64,000 nt of DNA from Janthinobacterium sp. SUN073 (GCF_030397665.1 NZ_JAPUBT010000007.1:1-64000); one strand, 5' to 3'. Positions 8,500 through 17,851 are shown, numbered from the stretch's first letter. Program-made: numbers and translations. The notes: generated by a model not told the origin, from the sequence alone.

Positions 8500-8669
8500 C
8501 CGTAGCTGCGGCGGCTCGTGTTCTAAAACGGGCATGCTCATACTTGGTGAGGGTGGTTGAAAACACGAAGACTCGGTCTATATGCGATTTCTGACGGCAT
8601 CATCAAGATCTACAACTTGGCCACAGAATCCCACCCACGTGGGTTAATCCGGCGTCAGAGCGAACAATC

Positions 8670-10436
8670 TCAGAAATCCAAGGGTGTTTGGCTACCTTTC
8701 AGATCCCGCCGGTCTAAAGCTCGCTCTATAGCCCAAACAGTCAGCGGCAAACGACTCAGAGACGATAGCTTCGCCTTCAATTCCGGTATCTCCTGATAGA
8801 GGTGCCAGAGCATTAATTTTTTTGTCCCCAGCGACAAAGATAATGCCAACGCGACTCGCTCGACCGCAGCGCTCAAATCCACGTCTCGCATGTCCCATCG
8901 CACTGATGTAGAGTCTTTGGAGGTTCGAGTCACATGCGCTGGCGACTGTGCCACAAGCCACGTCCGGTCATTCCGATAGAGCCAAGCGTACGTAGCAGGA
9001 TGCATACGCCGTAGAAGCTTGATGCCGAGGTGCGCGTGCGAGCTCGTCAGCCCTTCCCACAAGGCACGGGCATTATTCAAGGCATGCTGGAAACGTACTT
9101 CTTTCCATGCCGAGTGGAGGCCAATCTCAGTACGAAGCACGTGCGTGACGGTTTCGACGGATATCGAAAATTCTATTGCTACGGCGGCCTTTTCGGCGCC
9201 TCCGCGTAACCGGGTGATCAAGGATTCTCGAATCTCGTGTTTGAGCTTTTTCGGCCGACGTGAAACCTGGATACCCATTTGTGCGGCCCATGCCATCGCA
9301 GTCGCAGTATCGATACCGAGCTCAGCAGCGGCAGCACGGACGGAACTGCCATGGTCTTCGATAAGTGCGGCCAAATCTTCCTTTTTGTCGCCATGTAGAA
9401 GAGCCAGGTGCGGCTCAAATTCGTCATGTTTTCCTTGGGAAGCGTGAACCTGCCACTTCGATACGACCTGAGCGTAGCGCTCAAGGAAACGCTCACAATC
9501 TCCAACTAACCAATCGATCATCACGATGTGGCGCAGGGGATGTGTTCCAGTTCTCGGGGTTCTTAAATGACGCGAAAGCTGATGATAGGCCTCATCAACT
9601 GTCGCTGGCAGCGCAGCAAACTCTGGTAATTGACGTAGTGGCCGGACATGAGCCTCAAACTGACTGGCAATCTCTCGAAGTCGAAACCCGCCCTTGGCGG
9701 TCAGCAAATTTCTCCCATCGAGTTCTGCTCGATAGAGTCTATGCAACTGTGCCACATCGAGGCGACCCAACGTTTCGTCTCGAAGCAGATCCACCGTTAG
9801 CTTGGATATTCGAAACAAAGTGCCGGTCGGTGCTATATCAGCGCCCAACCCGCTACCAAAAGTCCGAAAATGAGCTACATCTGGCAGATGCCAAAGAAAC
9901 CGCTCAACGCCATTAGCCTTCAGATTTGACTCATTAAGAAGGCGCCCATGTACAGGGCATACCCATACACCTGGATATTGATGTTCCAGATGCCAGTAGG
10001 CCCAACCAACTGCGTGTCGGTCGATCTCCATGCAGTCGACGCAAGCCTTGAGTGGGTGATTCGCACGAAATCGGCTAGTCAAAATTCCCATCTGAAATTT
10101 CAAGTTCGCCACTGATACGCTGCGTAGCACGACGACCACTCGGTCTTCATCGCTCTGATCAATAAATTTGCGATAGTAGCGCAGCAAAGTTCGATCAGAA
10201 CAGACATACCCAGCGGTGCCAAATTGCCCATTGGTACGAGCCACGAACTCATCGATACAACTCGGCAGATCATGCTGCGCACCACCGCGCCTGTGACCGA
10301 ACAACATGGTGTTTGTGTCGCTTCCCAGCCGACGTCCCCAGAAGTAATGGTGTCGGCTACAAAGGCTAAATAGTGTCTCGTCGGGAAGCCAGGTTAGCGT
10401 CCCGGTTCCCTCGAACAGACTGGCGGTGTCGGTCAT
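8670..10436 (-). CDS. tnsD: TnsD-type attTn7 targeting protein
   Basis: 588 residues, slightly longer than Tn7 TnsD (508). TnsD binds the 3' end of glmS and directs insertion just downstream of it, in keeping with the position of this element. The CCCH zinc finger is Cys132-x2-Cys135 and Cys160-x2-His163, within the family motif W-A-Y-W-H-L-E-H-Q-Y-P-G-V-x-V-C-P-V-H-G. The C-terminal half, where sequence-specific DNA binding resides in the family, holds several helix-turn-helix-like stretches (for example S-V-R-A-A-A-A-E-L-G-I-D-T-A-T-A). The gene is separate from tnsABC and reads the opposite way. No TnsE gene is visible. Confidence 0.85.
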   Translation of the reverse strand: MTDTASLFEGTGTLTWLPDETLFSLCSRHHYFWGRRLGSDTNTMLFGHRRGGAQHDLPSCIDEFVARTNGQFGTAGYVCSDRTLLRYYRKFIDQSDEDRVVVVLRSVSVANLKFQMGILTSRFRANHPLKACVDCMEIDRHAVGWAYWHLEHQYPGVWVCPVHGRLLNESNLKANGVERFLWHLPDVAHFRTFGSGLGADIAPTGTLFRISKLTVDLLRDETLGRLDVAQLHRLYRAELDGRNLLTAKGGFRLREIASQFEAHVRPLRQLPEFAALPATVDEAYHQLSRHLRTPRTGTHPLRHIVMIDWLVGDCERFLERYAQVVSKWQVHASQGKHDEFEPHLALLHGDKKEDLAALIEDHGSSVRAAAAELGIDTATAMAWAAQMGIQVSRRPKKLKHEIRESLITRLRGGAEKAAVAIEFSISVETVTHVLRTEIGLHSAWKEVRFQHALNNARALWEGLTSSHAHLGIKLLRRMHPATYAWLYRNDRTWLVAQSPAHVTRTSKDSTSVRWDMRDVDLSAAVERVALALSLSLGTKKLMLWHLYQEIPELKAKLSSLSRLPLTVWAIERALDRRDLKGSQTPLDF

Positions 10437-11136
10437 TAGACTCTTTCTATCTGAGCGTCAAGATAAGAACGTCGATGAAAAAATTCCTGAGCCATGCGTT
10501 GAGCTTGCGACATCTTGCTGGACAAGAATCGTCTATTTAATTCCGCCGGCATTTGGCGACTCCCTACGACGATACATCATGAAGCCCGTGCAGTGATCTA
10601 TTTTATTTTGCCGAGCTCAGGCAACTTTTCTTGAATGAAGCATGAGTAGGGAAACATCAGATTGAACGTTGCTTATGAGCTATGATGTTGGCGCCGATTG
10701 AATATTGATCCACCCTGCCGACTTTGACTGCCCCATGCACGCTCGGCCGGGTTCTGCGCCAAGCCTTCGTTTACAAACATTCGGGTGGGGCAGAAATTTC
10801 TGGCAGCTTGGGGTAATTCGACGTCGGTATCAACAGCTACCGGTCAAAAAACTGGCAAGCCGTCTCGGGATGCGCGTCCATTTCGCACTGACTGCTCGGT
10901 CAAGACGGCCGGCGGTATCAGTACATTTCCATGTTGGACAATGTACGGTGACCTAGCGAAGGATTGGATCGTCCATTTTTTGCTGCGCCGAGGATAGTGA
11001 TGTGATTAAGCTCATACACACCGTTGGTGCCGTAGGTGCCATTGGTTCTGTAGGTGTCAGTATTACGATGGGATGTATATAGGAAACTTCACCACATCCG
11101 AACACGGGACATCTGAAGATGAAGACTGAGGATTAG
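10437..11136. other. 700-base intergenic region of the cargo
   Basis: No convincing gene. It must hold the promoter for tnsD (leftward) and for the cargo operon at 11137 (rightward). TTGATCCACCCTGCCG near 10,704 resembles the outer end of an IS21-type element and may be a scar, at low certainty. At 11023-11058 an 18-base unit, approximately GTTGGTGCCGTAGGTGCC, is repeated once in tandem with a few mismatches. The rest shows nothing I can name. Confidence 0.4.
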
Positions 11137-12759
11137 ATGACTATCACCACAAGCCTCCAGGCGCCCGATTGGATCAATAGCGGAGCTGTTATCACTGGTG
11201 GATTAGACCTACTCGGTCTTCGTCTACCGGTTCAGTTCATCGGTGGTACTTTGCTGGACGGCGTCACCACGGTGACGCCGTCGATCCGATATCTCTCATT
11301 TCGAGCATGGCTCATCCATTGCTACGGACAGAGCGGTAAGGCTGACCAATGGCAAGCCTTCACGGATTTCGCCGCCCGAATCGAGTCTGCATTGGTGCTC
11401 GGGAATCTGACCCAAGATCGTTCGATAAGTGGCCTCATCGGGGCAGATCAGGCACAGGCGCGCCTCGACGAAAATACACCGCAAGTGCAAGTCTCTGCTC
11501 TCGTAAAATCGCCGGCGTCCACGATCTACGCGGGTCCCTCTGATCAACTCGGACTGAGCAGTAGGCGGGAAAACCTGGTACCAGCTTTGGTCGATACACG
11601 GGGCCTCCCCCTAGCCCTTACGGTGCATCAGCGGCTGGCGCGTGTTCCGCTGATCGAACGCTTAATGGCCGAGCCGAACCTGACGCAGGTATCGATCGAC
11701 GACGTACGTGAATTGGGAGCCGTCACGCGCATCGATCAAATTCCTGATGACGAGCGCGAGCTACTGCTGGCGGCCATCGTTCCCGCTCGACCTCTGGCCA
11801 AGGAGCGTGCTCGTATCAGCACCTACGCAGCGCTGCTGTCGCTTGCCTCCAAACTAAAGGCGCGCCCCACCGAAAGCGACCTGTTCGATACCGCTTGTTC
11901 GATGAATCGTTTTGGCGAACCCCTGCTCGATCAAGTGGCCGATGGCTGGACTTCTTATTGTGTGCGGGACGCCATCGCTGTTACACAGGAGGCAGTACTC
12001 GCGGCAGTGATGGACGAGATCATGGCAAGTCCTGAAGGTGGCTCGGGCGGCGTGACGCGCGATGTGATCGTCGGGGGGCTGATGGAGCGTAGTGACGAGC
12101 ACGATTTGGTCTTGCGTGATCTGGGTTTGCTGGGCGCCGTCGAATCAGTCGCGTCGCTGTCATTCCGCGAGATTTATCGACGCATCGAGGATCGCCTGTC
12201 CGCTGATAGCGTGACCATCAATGGCATCAACCGCTGGAGTGAAAACCTAATTGAGCCGCTGCTGTGCAAGCGCGCCTTGACTTCAGGCGCTGGCGCATTG
12301 ACCCTTGCCGTCGTTGCCTGGATTCTGGCAGTCATTCGAGTTGGCCCGACTGTGCGCGAGAGTGATAAAGAGTCCGGCAGCCTCTCTTACCAGGGCTGGC
12401 GGCGGATGGGCCTGCGTGATGTTATCTTACCCGAACTAGAGCGTTTCCAACGTGAGGATCGGCCAATCCGGGAGGTCGCTGCCGAACTCGCCTACCGAAC
12501 GGTGCAGCAGCACTTACAGATCACATGGTCGCGGTTGCAAGTCGATATCAGCCGGGACGGCGCTCTGCTTACAGCCGAGGGGGCCCATTGGTATTCCCGG
12601 CGGAAGGGCTTCACCGCTGGGCGCACGGCATCACGCATTCAGCAAGCCTTGGGCTGGCTCGGACAGCTGAAGTTGATCGATGCTGACGGCATTACTACAG
12701 ATGGTGACGTGGTCCTCAAACGGGCCTTTAAGGTGTTGTCCGAGGGAGTACGGATATGA
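11137..12759 (+). CDS. Unrecognised 540-aa protein, first gene of a PLD-linked cargo operon
   Basis: I do not recognise this protein. It is soluble in composition, without a signal peptide or obvious membrane span. The N-terminal 70 residues contain G-G-L-D-L-L-G-L-R-L-P and a conserved-looking I-R-Y-L-S-F-R-A-W-L-I-H. The middle is helical and rich in Arg and Glu. The C-terminal 80 residues (W-S-R-L-Q-V-D-I-S to the end) could form a winged helix. No Walker or nuclease motif is visible. It overlaps the next gene by 4 bases (ATGA), so the two are translationally coupled and probably act together. Its location in Tn7-like cargo suggests a role in defence against phage or plasmids, which is inference. 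Confidence 0.6.
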   Translation: MTITTSLQAPDWINSGAVITGGLDLLGLRLPVQFIGGTLLDGVTTVTPSIRYLSFRAWLIHCYGQSGKADQWQAFTDFAARIESALVLGNLTQDRSISGLIGADQAQARLDENTPQVQVSALVKSPASTIYAGPSDQLGLSSRRENLVPALVDTRGLPLALTVHQRLARVPLIERLMAEPNLTQVSIDDVRELGAVTRIDQIPDDERELLLAAIVPARPLAKERARISTYAALLSLASKLKARPTESDLFDTACSMNRFGEPLLDQVADGWTSYCVRDAIAVTQEAVLAAVMDEIMASPEGGSGGVTRDVIVGGLMERSDEHDLVLRDLGLLGAVESVASLSFREIYRRIEDRLSADSVTINGINRWSENLIEPLLCKRALTSGAGALTLAVVAWILAVIRVGPTVRESDKESGSLSYQGWRRMGLRDVILPELERFQREDRPIREVAAELAYRTVQQHLQITWSRLQVDISRDGALLTAEGAHWYSRRKGFTAGRTASRIQQALGWLGQLKLIDADGITTDGDVVLKRAFKVLSEGVRI

Positions 12760-15356
12760 ACCCACGTCTTTTTTGCCGCGAGCAGTCGTTTCACAAGACC
12801 TTGTTGCTGACCTATTCGTTCGATCCCATATTCTTCGAACAAGTGGTGTTACCTGATCTTTGGGCCGGGCGGTCGAGCGACATCCTAGTGCTCGCGGACC
12901 GAACTCAAATCGCCGTTTCAATGGAGTTGGCGGCTGGGCAACTCTGGCACCTTGGTAGGAACTACCTGCTTGCAGGCGCGAACCACTCGGGAGCATTTCA
13001 CCCGAAGGTGTTCTTGCGGCTTGGACCGAAGGATGGGCTGGTGATGCTGGGTAGCGGCAATGTCACTAGTTCGGGTTGGGGGGGCAACCAGGAATTAGGC
13101 TCTACCTGGATAGTGGGACCTGGTCACGCCGATAAGGGTGGCTGGTTGCATTCTTTCCTCGACAGTGTACTGTCCTGGAGCAGTAATGGGCTTGAGCAAG
13201 ACGCTGTACGTCGCATGAAGGACATACCATGGCTTAGCCTGACACCAGCAACTTCGGAATCGGATAGTGCCGTGTTGTACTGTCGGCAGGGCCTTTCCTT
13301 GGCCTCAGCGCTCGCGCAACGGTGGGCCGGTCGGCAGTTTGACGAAGTGAAAATCCTCACTGGATCGACAGATGAATCTGGTGCGTTCTTACGCTGGGCA
13401 CATTCGACCTTCGGTGTGAAGCGGGCGACGGTGGTGCTTACACCAGCGAACGCCAGTTTTGCGCCCGACCAACTGGAGGATCTTCCACTTGAGTTGCGCA
13501 TTATTCCTGCGACAGCAGATCGATCCATGCATGCGAAGTTCTACTGGTTCGACGGGCCTGGTGGACCGGCTGCTGTCATGGGCTCTGCCAACTGTTCTGC
13601 TGCAGCCTGGCTACAGGCCCCCGACAATGGCGGCAACATCGAGGCCCTGGTCGCATACGACCAACCCAATTTCAATGACTTTGAAAGCGTGCTCAGTGTC
13701 TTCGCCGCACCAGCACATGATCCGGTGGATGTGCTCTTGCCAAAGTCGGTCAATATGATCAAGCCAGATGCCATTGAACTGGTGTTCCGACTAAAGACAT
13801 TGTTGTTGGATCGTGAATTCCGGCTTTTGCATGCGGTAATCTCCCCGGCCCCCGAGTCGGACATGATTGTTGAACTCCTCCTCGGTGACCTTCGTCTTCC
13901 TATGGAGCGTTTGCAGGGAGCAGTAGGGTCTTGGGGGTGTGAACTTCCAGAGACTATTGCGACGGCAACGATATTTGCTTTTGTGAAAATTTCTCGTGGA
14001 ACTGAGCAATGGAGAACACTGTCCTTGTGGGTGAATGACGTTGCCGCCCTGGAGCATGCGAGCCACTCGGCTCGGCTGCTTGAGCCATTCAAAGGGCTGG
14101 AGCGAAGCGCGACCTCCTCAGAGCAGCGTCAGATGCTCGACGATCTGCAAGAAGTTGCGCTCGCTCTATTCAATGATGCCGCAGCTTTCCCTGACCCCGG
14201 ATTTGGATATGGGCGCATCGACAAGTCCAAGGATGACACTCCCGCTACGCCCGTCAATCCGGCAGACCTGATCGTACACATGAAGGCGTCCCACGACGGC
14301 TTGCCAAATCTCGGTAAGGCTGGTGCAGGCTCGTTGTCGCTTACTGGCATTATTCGTCTGCTATTCGATTCCGATGAGCGCAACATTGTGGATTCACCGG
14401 CATTTCAAGACGAGGAAACCTACGAGGAGCCACAGCACGACAACGACAAAGGCGCTTCCAAGAAAAATTTTGAGAGGTTGGTGGACAAGTCTCAATCTGC
14501 ACAAATTGAAGATCGCCTCCGGGAACGGTTGGCAGCACAGATCACCACTTTCTTGACCGAGATGTCATCGCCGCAATTTGCAGAGCGATGCTCTGCGACG
14601 CAAATGGTTCAGGCGGTATCGTTCCCGCTTGCTGTGGCCCTGCGAGGTCAACGTAGGGGCTGGGTAAGCCAGGAAGTCGCAGAGAAGTGGGCTCTGAAGG
14701 TGTTTAACATACTCTTCCGTGGGAAGAGGGCTGGATCAGGCGGACTATTGCGTGCCGTCGAACTGCGTTACTCGAACGATCGGCGGTTGACGTTCGATAA
14801 TGTGGTAGGTGATGGCACGCTGTGGATGGTGCTCGTTGCAACCTTGGGCAACGCGAACTGGCAAGGGATTGGCGCCAGTATCGACAAGGCGGTTGCGTTA
14901 AGGGAGGTATTCAGCGCACCGCAACTGCTGGCTTCTGCGCAGCAAAGCCGGGTCGTAGATCTTCTCGGGAAGATCTGCATCGATGAAGCCCGGTCATACG
15001 TTACCGAGATAGCGCCCGTTGTAACGCGATTGCTTACCGAGATCGACATCGTCCTCGTCCCGGTGTGGGAAGCATGCCTGCGCGATCAGGTGGCTCGATC
15101 GATCGGCCATAAAACTGGTGATTTCCTATGGCGTGAAAACATTGGTTGGGCGGTCTGCTTGATTGCCTCGGACGCGAAGCTGGGGCAACCGATCAGAGTA
15201 CGTCTCCGGGGCATCGAGAAAGATGTGATGGGTGGTTTCTATGTTAACGTTTCCGAGCTCTGCCAACGGAATTCCGCTCTCAGAAATCTGATTGAGGAAC
15301 TGCTACAGGCTATGATGGCCAAAATCATCAGCGTCAAATCATTGCGAATGGCGTAA
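12756..15356 (+). CDS. Large protein with paired PLD-type nuclease motifs
   Basis: 866 residues. Two half-sites of the phospholipase D/nuclease fold are visible: His82-x-Lys84 followed by G-S-G-N (99-102), and His259-x-Lys261-x4-Asp266 followed by G-S-A-N-C-S (276-281). Each motif continues with an asparagine-rich turn as in PLD nucleases, whose two HxK motifs form one active site. The Asp of the first HKD motif is replaced by Leu. Residues 300-866 are a large unassigned extension, with a likely flexible acidic segment near 550-580. The start overlaps the upstream gene by 4 bases. I infer nuclease-type activity on nucleic acid, with the upstream protein as sensor or regulator. A lipase role is unlikely because no signal or membrane segment is seen. 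Confidence 0.7.
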   Translation: MNPRLFCREQSFHKTLLLTYSFDPIFFEQVVLPDLWAGRSSDILVLADRTQIAVSMELAAGQLWHLGRNYLLAGANHSGAFHPKVFLRLGPKDGLVMLGSGNVTSSGWGGNQELGSTWIVGPGHADKGGWLHSFLDSVLSWSSNGLEQDAVRRMKDIPWLSLTPATSESDSAVLYCRQGLSLASALAQRWAGRQFDEVKILTGSTDESGAFLRWAHSTFGVKRATVVLTPANASFAPDQLEDLPLELRIIPATADRSMHAKFYWFDGPGGPAAVMGSANCSAAAWLQAPDNGGNIEALVAYDQPNFNDFESVLSVFAAPAHDPVDVLLPKSVNMIKPDAIELVFRLKTLLLDREFRLLHAVISPAPESDMIVELLLGDLRLPMERLQGAVGSWGCELPETIATATIFAFVKISRGTEQWRTLSLWVNDVAALEHASHSARLLEPFKGLERSATSSEQRQMLDDLQEVALALFNDAAAFPDPGFGYGRIDKSKDDTPATPVNPADLIVHMKASHDGLPNLGKAGAGSLSLTGIIRLLFDSDERNIVDSPAFQDEETYEEPQHDNDKGASKKNFERLVDKSQSAQIEDRLRERLAAQITTFLTEMSSPQFAERCSATQMVQAVSFPLAVALRGQRRGWVSQEVAEKWALKVFNILFRGKRAGSGGLLRAVELRYSNDRRLTFDNVVGDGTLWMVLVATLGNANWQGIGASIDKAVALREVFSAPQLLASAQQSRVVDLLGKICIDEARSYVTEIAPVVTRLLTEIDIVLVPVWEACLRDQVARSIGHKTGDFLWRENIGWAVCLIASDAKLGQPIRVRLRGIEKDVMGGFYVNVSELCQRNSALRNLIEELLQAMMAKIISVKSLRMA

Positions 15357-15422
15357 ATCACGATTGGCGTGACTGCACCGCGGTTCATCATTGCTGGAAG
15401 TCCTTTCTCTGTAGTCATAAAA

Positions 15423-15454
15423 AAAGCCCAAGACCTTGTGAGGACTTGGGCTTT
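15423..15454. terminator. Bidirectional terminator between the PLD gene and the GmrSD-like gene
   Basis: AAAGCCCAAG (15423-15432) pairs perfectly with CTTGGGCTTT (15445-15454) around a 12-base loop that can extend the stem with two more G-C pairs. Runs of A before and T-rich sequence after fit termination of the rightward operon. The leftward gene at 15557-17422 ends about 100 bases to the right, so the hairpin can serve both. Confidence 0.65.
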
Positions 15455-15556
15455 GGCTGGATTCAACCATCAAAATGATATATACCGGAAGGCACGGTCG
15501 ATTCATGAATCGATGTTAGTCGGGATGTTGCTCTCGCGCCCTGACAAGGGTACTAC

Positions 15557-17422
15557 TTACGGCGTTTGCCAGACCTGCTGTGCGACTGCAACGTAAGCGT
15601 CGGCACGATGCACAATATTATCCTTCGAGAAATCTGAGATGGCGGCAAGACCTATGTTCAAATTTGCTTGAATGTACGCTGTCACGTTTGGATTGTTTTG
15701 ATACAAAGCATCACACAAGGTCTGTGCAAGGACATTTTCTGTGGCATAGGCGGCCAATTTATCGCGATATGCTTTGTCTTGCAGCGAGCGATTTCTTGAT
15801 CGAGGCAAGAGCACCAGCGCGCCAAACAAGTTCCGAGACCCGTCGTAGTCTTTTGCATCCGAAAAACCATGTATGGCCGGCAAGGCTGCTGTGTCGAATG
15901 GTTCCTTCAAGAGATGTTCGATATCGAACGTTTTCATGCCTCGGTCGCGTTGCCAATATGTTGTGAAGCCAACGCGGTTCGTAAGCGAGAAAGCATCCTC
16001 AAGATGGCATGCGATCCTTGCCAGCAAGTACAGGATGTCTGATCGATCTGCCCTTGCATATTTCAGCTTGGCGAGATCCGGCAGGAGAGATATGTACTTT
16101 GGCCACTCTGCCTGCACGTAGGCCAACAGCGCAGCGTAATCCTTATCGCGGATATCACGAGCTAAGACAAACGATAGTTCCTTCAAGTTGTCGTAGTTGT
16201 TTTCCTTGCCTTCGATCGTGCGGGTCGTGAGAATGACATCAATGAGTCTTGCAACAAGCGCGATTTTCTTCTGCCAATCTGTTGTGTTATCGGAAACCTT
16301 TACGACCGCAAGGAGGACCATGGATTGGAAACTATACTTTCGAGCGGCATTAAAATAGATACATTCGAATCCTGGTTTGAGCTCCATCTCTGCATTCTTG
16401 ATAAATGCATAGATATCAGCAAATTTTGGAATGTCATCTCTAGCAAAACGGACGTAATCATCTCCAGTTGATATCGCCATTCGAGTAGTATTTGATTCAA
16501 ACCAGCGATGGTAAGCCTCGCCGATGATGTCAAAGTCTCCAGCTGCATCACCCTTGGATTTTCCGCGCATTGTGTCTGCCCATTTTGCTCGGAACAGATT
16601 GCGGAAGAAAAGCGAATCTTCCTCTGGGTCTAGTGCGCGAAGTTGATTGATCGTTCGCACCCAAGCGGTGTGGCAAGATTGGGCATCTGCGGCGACTGGT
16701 ATTTTGGATAGAATTTGACCTTTTAGCAGGTCAATCGGGCCCAGGCGCAGGCCACGATCATTCATAGTGACGAACACTCGATGTGCTTCCGACTCACTCG
16801 CGACCGAAATGTCGATTAACAGTACACGCTCTACGACGTAGTCTATGAAGTACGCGATGGCAGTGCGTACTTTCTGATCAAGGAGGCCTTCAGTTGTTCG
16901 GAGTGCATCGAGCAATTTCCTATCCCCATCGTTCAGGTCTGGGACCTCCTCTGCATCGCGCATTGCATCATCGACCGGTTTTGAGTTATCTAAATAGCAA
17001 TCGAAAATGGATTTCCGCGTCGCCGAGAACTCAATTGAATAGTCCATGGCCCCAAAGCTTACACTTCCGAGGAGTGTGGAGAGATCTAAAGCATTTTGTA
17101 CTTGGTTGTCGCGGCGGTAGCGTTCAAGGTACGCAAGCAGCAGGAATGTCGATGTAAGGCGCTGTTGGCCGTCGATTAGCGGTTTCTTGCCATCCTTTTC
17201 AGCCGAAGTAATGATCGATCCCAAGAAGTATGACGAGTAACCAGATACCTCTTTTCTGGCGTGCGTTGGCTCGTAATTCAGTAGGAAGGCATTTTGGATG
17301 TCATTCAACATCTCGGCCATATGCCGTGACTCCCACTTATATTCGCGTTGGAAATACGGCAATGAATAGTGACTTTGGAAGCAAAGCTTCAGACTCTGGG
17401 TCTGCGGATTAATGTAGGCCAT
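15557..17422 (-). CDS. GmrSD-like fused DUF262-DUF1524 restriction protein
   Basis: 621 residues. The N-terminal DUF262 (GmrS/ParB-like NTPase) has S-L-P-Y-F-Q-R-E-Y-K-W (20-30), the D-G-Q-Q-R motif (84-88) and the later F-V-T-M-N-D-R-G-L-R-L-G-P-I-D-L-L-K box. The C-terminal DUF1524 carries an HNH-like nuclease set, F-D-I-E-H (His503) with Asn531 (R-N-L-F-G) and Asn544 (S-R-N-R-S). In characterised GmrSD-type enzymes this pair cuts modified (for example glucosyl-hydroxymethylcytosine) phage DNA, and SspE of phosphorothioate systems has the same architecture. It is a single gene with its own promoter, in Tn7-like cargo, so phage defence is the likely role. The modification recognised cannot be told. 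Confidence 0.85.
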   Translation of the reverse strand: MAYINPQTQSLKLCFQSHYSLPYFQREYKWESRHMAEMLNDIQNAFLLNYEPTHARKEVSGYSSYFLGSIITSAEKDGKKPLIDGQQRLTSTFLLLAYLERYRRDNQVQNALDLSTLLGSVSFGAMDYSIEFSATRKSIFDCYLDNSKPVDDAMRDAEEVPDLNDGDRKLLDALRTTEGLLDQKVRTAIAYFIDYVVERVLLIDISVASESEAHRVFVTMNDRGLRLGPIDLLKGQILSKIPVAADAQSCHTAWVRTINQLRALDPEEDSLFFRNLFRAKWADTMRGKSKGDAAGDFDIIGEAYHRWFESNTTRMAISTGDDYVRFARDDIPKFADIYAFIKNAEMELKPGFECIYFNAARKYSFQSMVLLAVVKVSDNTTDWQKKIALVARLIDVILTTRTIEGKENNYDNLKELSFVLARDIRDKDYAALLAYVQAEWPKYISLLPDLAKLKYARADRSDILYLLARIACHLEDAFSLTNRVGFTTYWQRDRGMKTFDIEHLLKEPFDTAALPAIHGFSDAKDYDGSRNLFGALVLLPRSRNRSLQDKAYRDKLAAYATENVLAQTLCDALYQNNPNVTAYIQANLNIGLAAISDFSKDNIVHRADAYVAVAQQVWQTP

Positions 17423-17679
17423 TGATCAAGGTAAGTGTTTCGCAAGTTAGGGGAAAAGCAGGCTTTTCGCTGAAGCCGAAATAGCGATACTGGTACATGT
17501 GAAAACAATAATTTCCTCAGCTTACCGCTCGAAGACTATACATGTCCACTGGTGACAGCTTTGAATGAGCGCAAAGGTTTCTCGGCTTTGTAAAGAGGGG
17601 TGTACAGTGACTTCGCAAGAGGGAGGGATGTGGTTCCGGAAATAGACCGGACGTGAGGACTTTCTGTCCTGAAAACAAA
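17423..17679. other. Non-coding cargo margin
   Basis: The gap between the GmrSD-like gene and glmS is about 520 bases. This first half shows no gene. It probably contains the leftward promoter of the gene ending at 15557. The second half holds the terminator, the tRNA fragment and the transposon-end repeats listed separately. Confidence 0.4.
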
Positions 17680-17705
17680 AACGCCAACCTGCATGGGTTG
17701 GCGTT
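17680..17705 (-). terminator. Terminator that belonged to the truncated tRNA-Phe gene
   Basis: AACGCCAACC (17680-17689) and GGTTGGCGTT (17696-17705) form a perfect 10-bp stem with a 6-base loop. On the minus strand it is followed by a T-rich tract (TTTTGTTTTC), so it terminates leftward transcription, exactly as expected downstream of the tRNA 3' half at 17723-17772. Confidence 0.7.
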
Positions 17706-17722
17706 CTGTTTGACACTGTTCT

Positions 17723-17772
17723 TGGTGGCTCGGGGCGGAATCGGACCACCAACACAAGGATTTTCAATCCTT
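17723..17772 (-). pseudogene. 3' half of a tRNA-Phe(GAA) gene
   Basis: Read on the minus strand, this has an anticodon arm AAGGA-TTGAAAA-TCCTT (anticodon GAA), a variable region, a T-arm GGTGG-TCCGATT-CCGCC and an acceptor 3' strand ending CCGAGCC-A-CCA. The sequence that should supply the D-arm and the matching 5' acceptor strand (GGCTCGG) is absent: similarity stops at the start of the anticodon stem. The T-loop reads TCC instead of TTC, a further sign of decay. Its own terminator follows. It looks like the attachment-site half left by an integrative element, or a transposed fragment, and is not a working tRNA. Confidence 0.7.
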
Positions 17773-17851
17773 ATGTCATCTATGAGTAAATTAGAACTTG
17801 GCTCCAAAACTAAGTACGTCAATGTTCGATCAAGTCTCCCGCCCTCCTACT

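Noticed and set aside
10705-10997. Two short plus-strand frames in the gap before the cargo operon
   Set aside because: They overlap each other, have no ribosome-binding site or known motif, and look like chance frames in a non-coding region.
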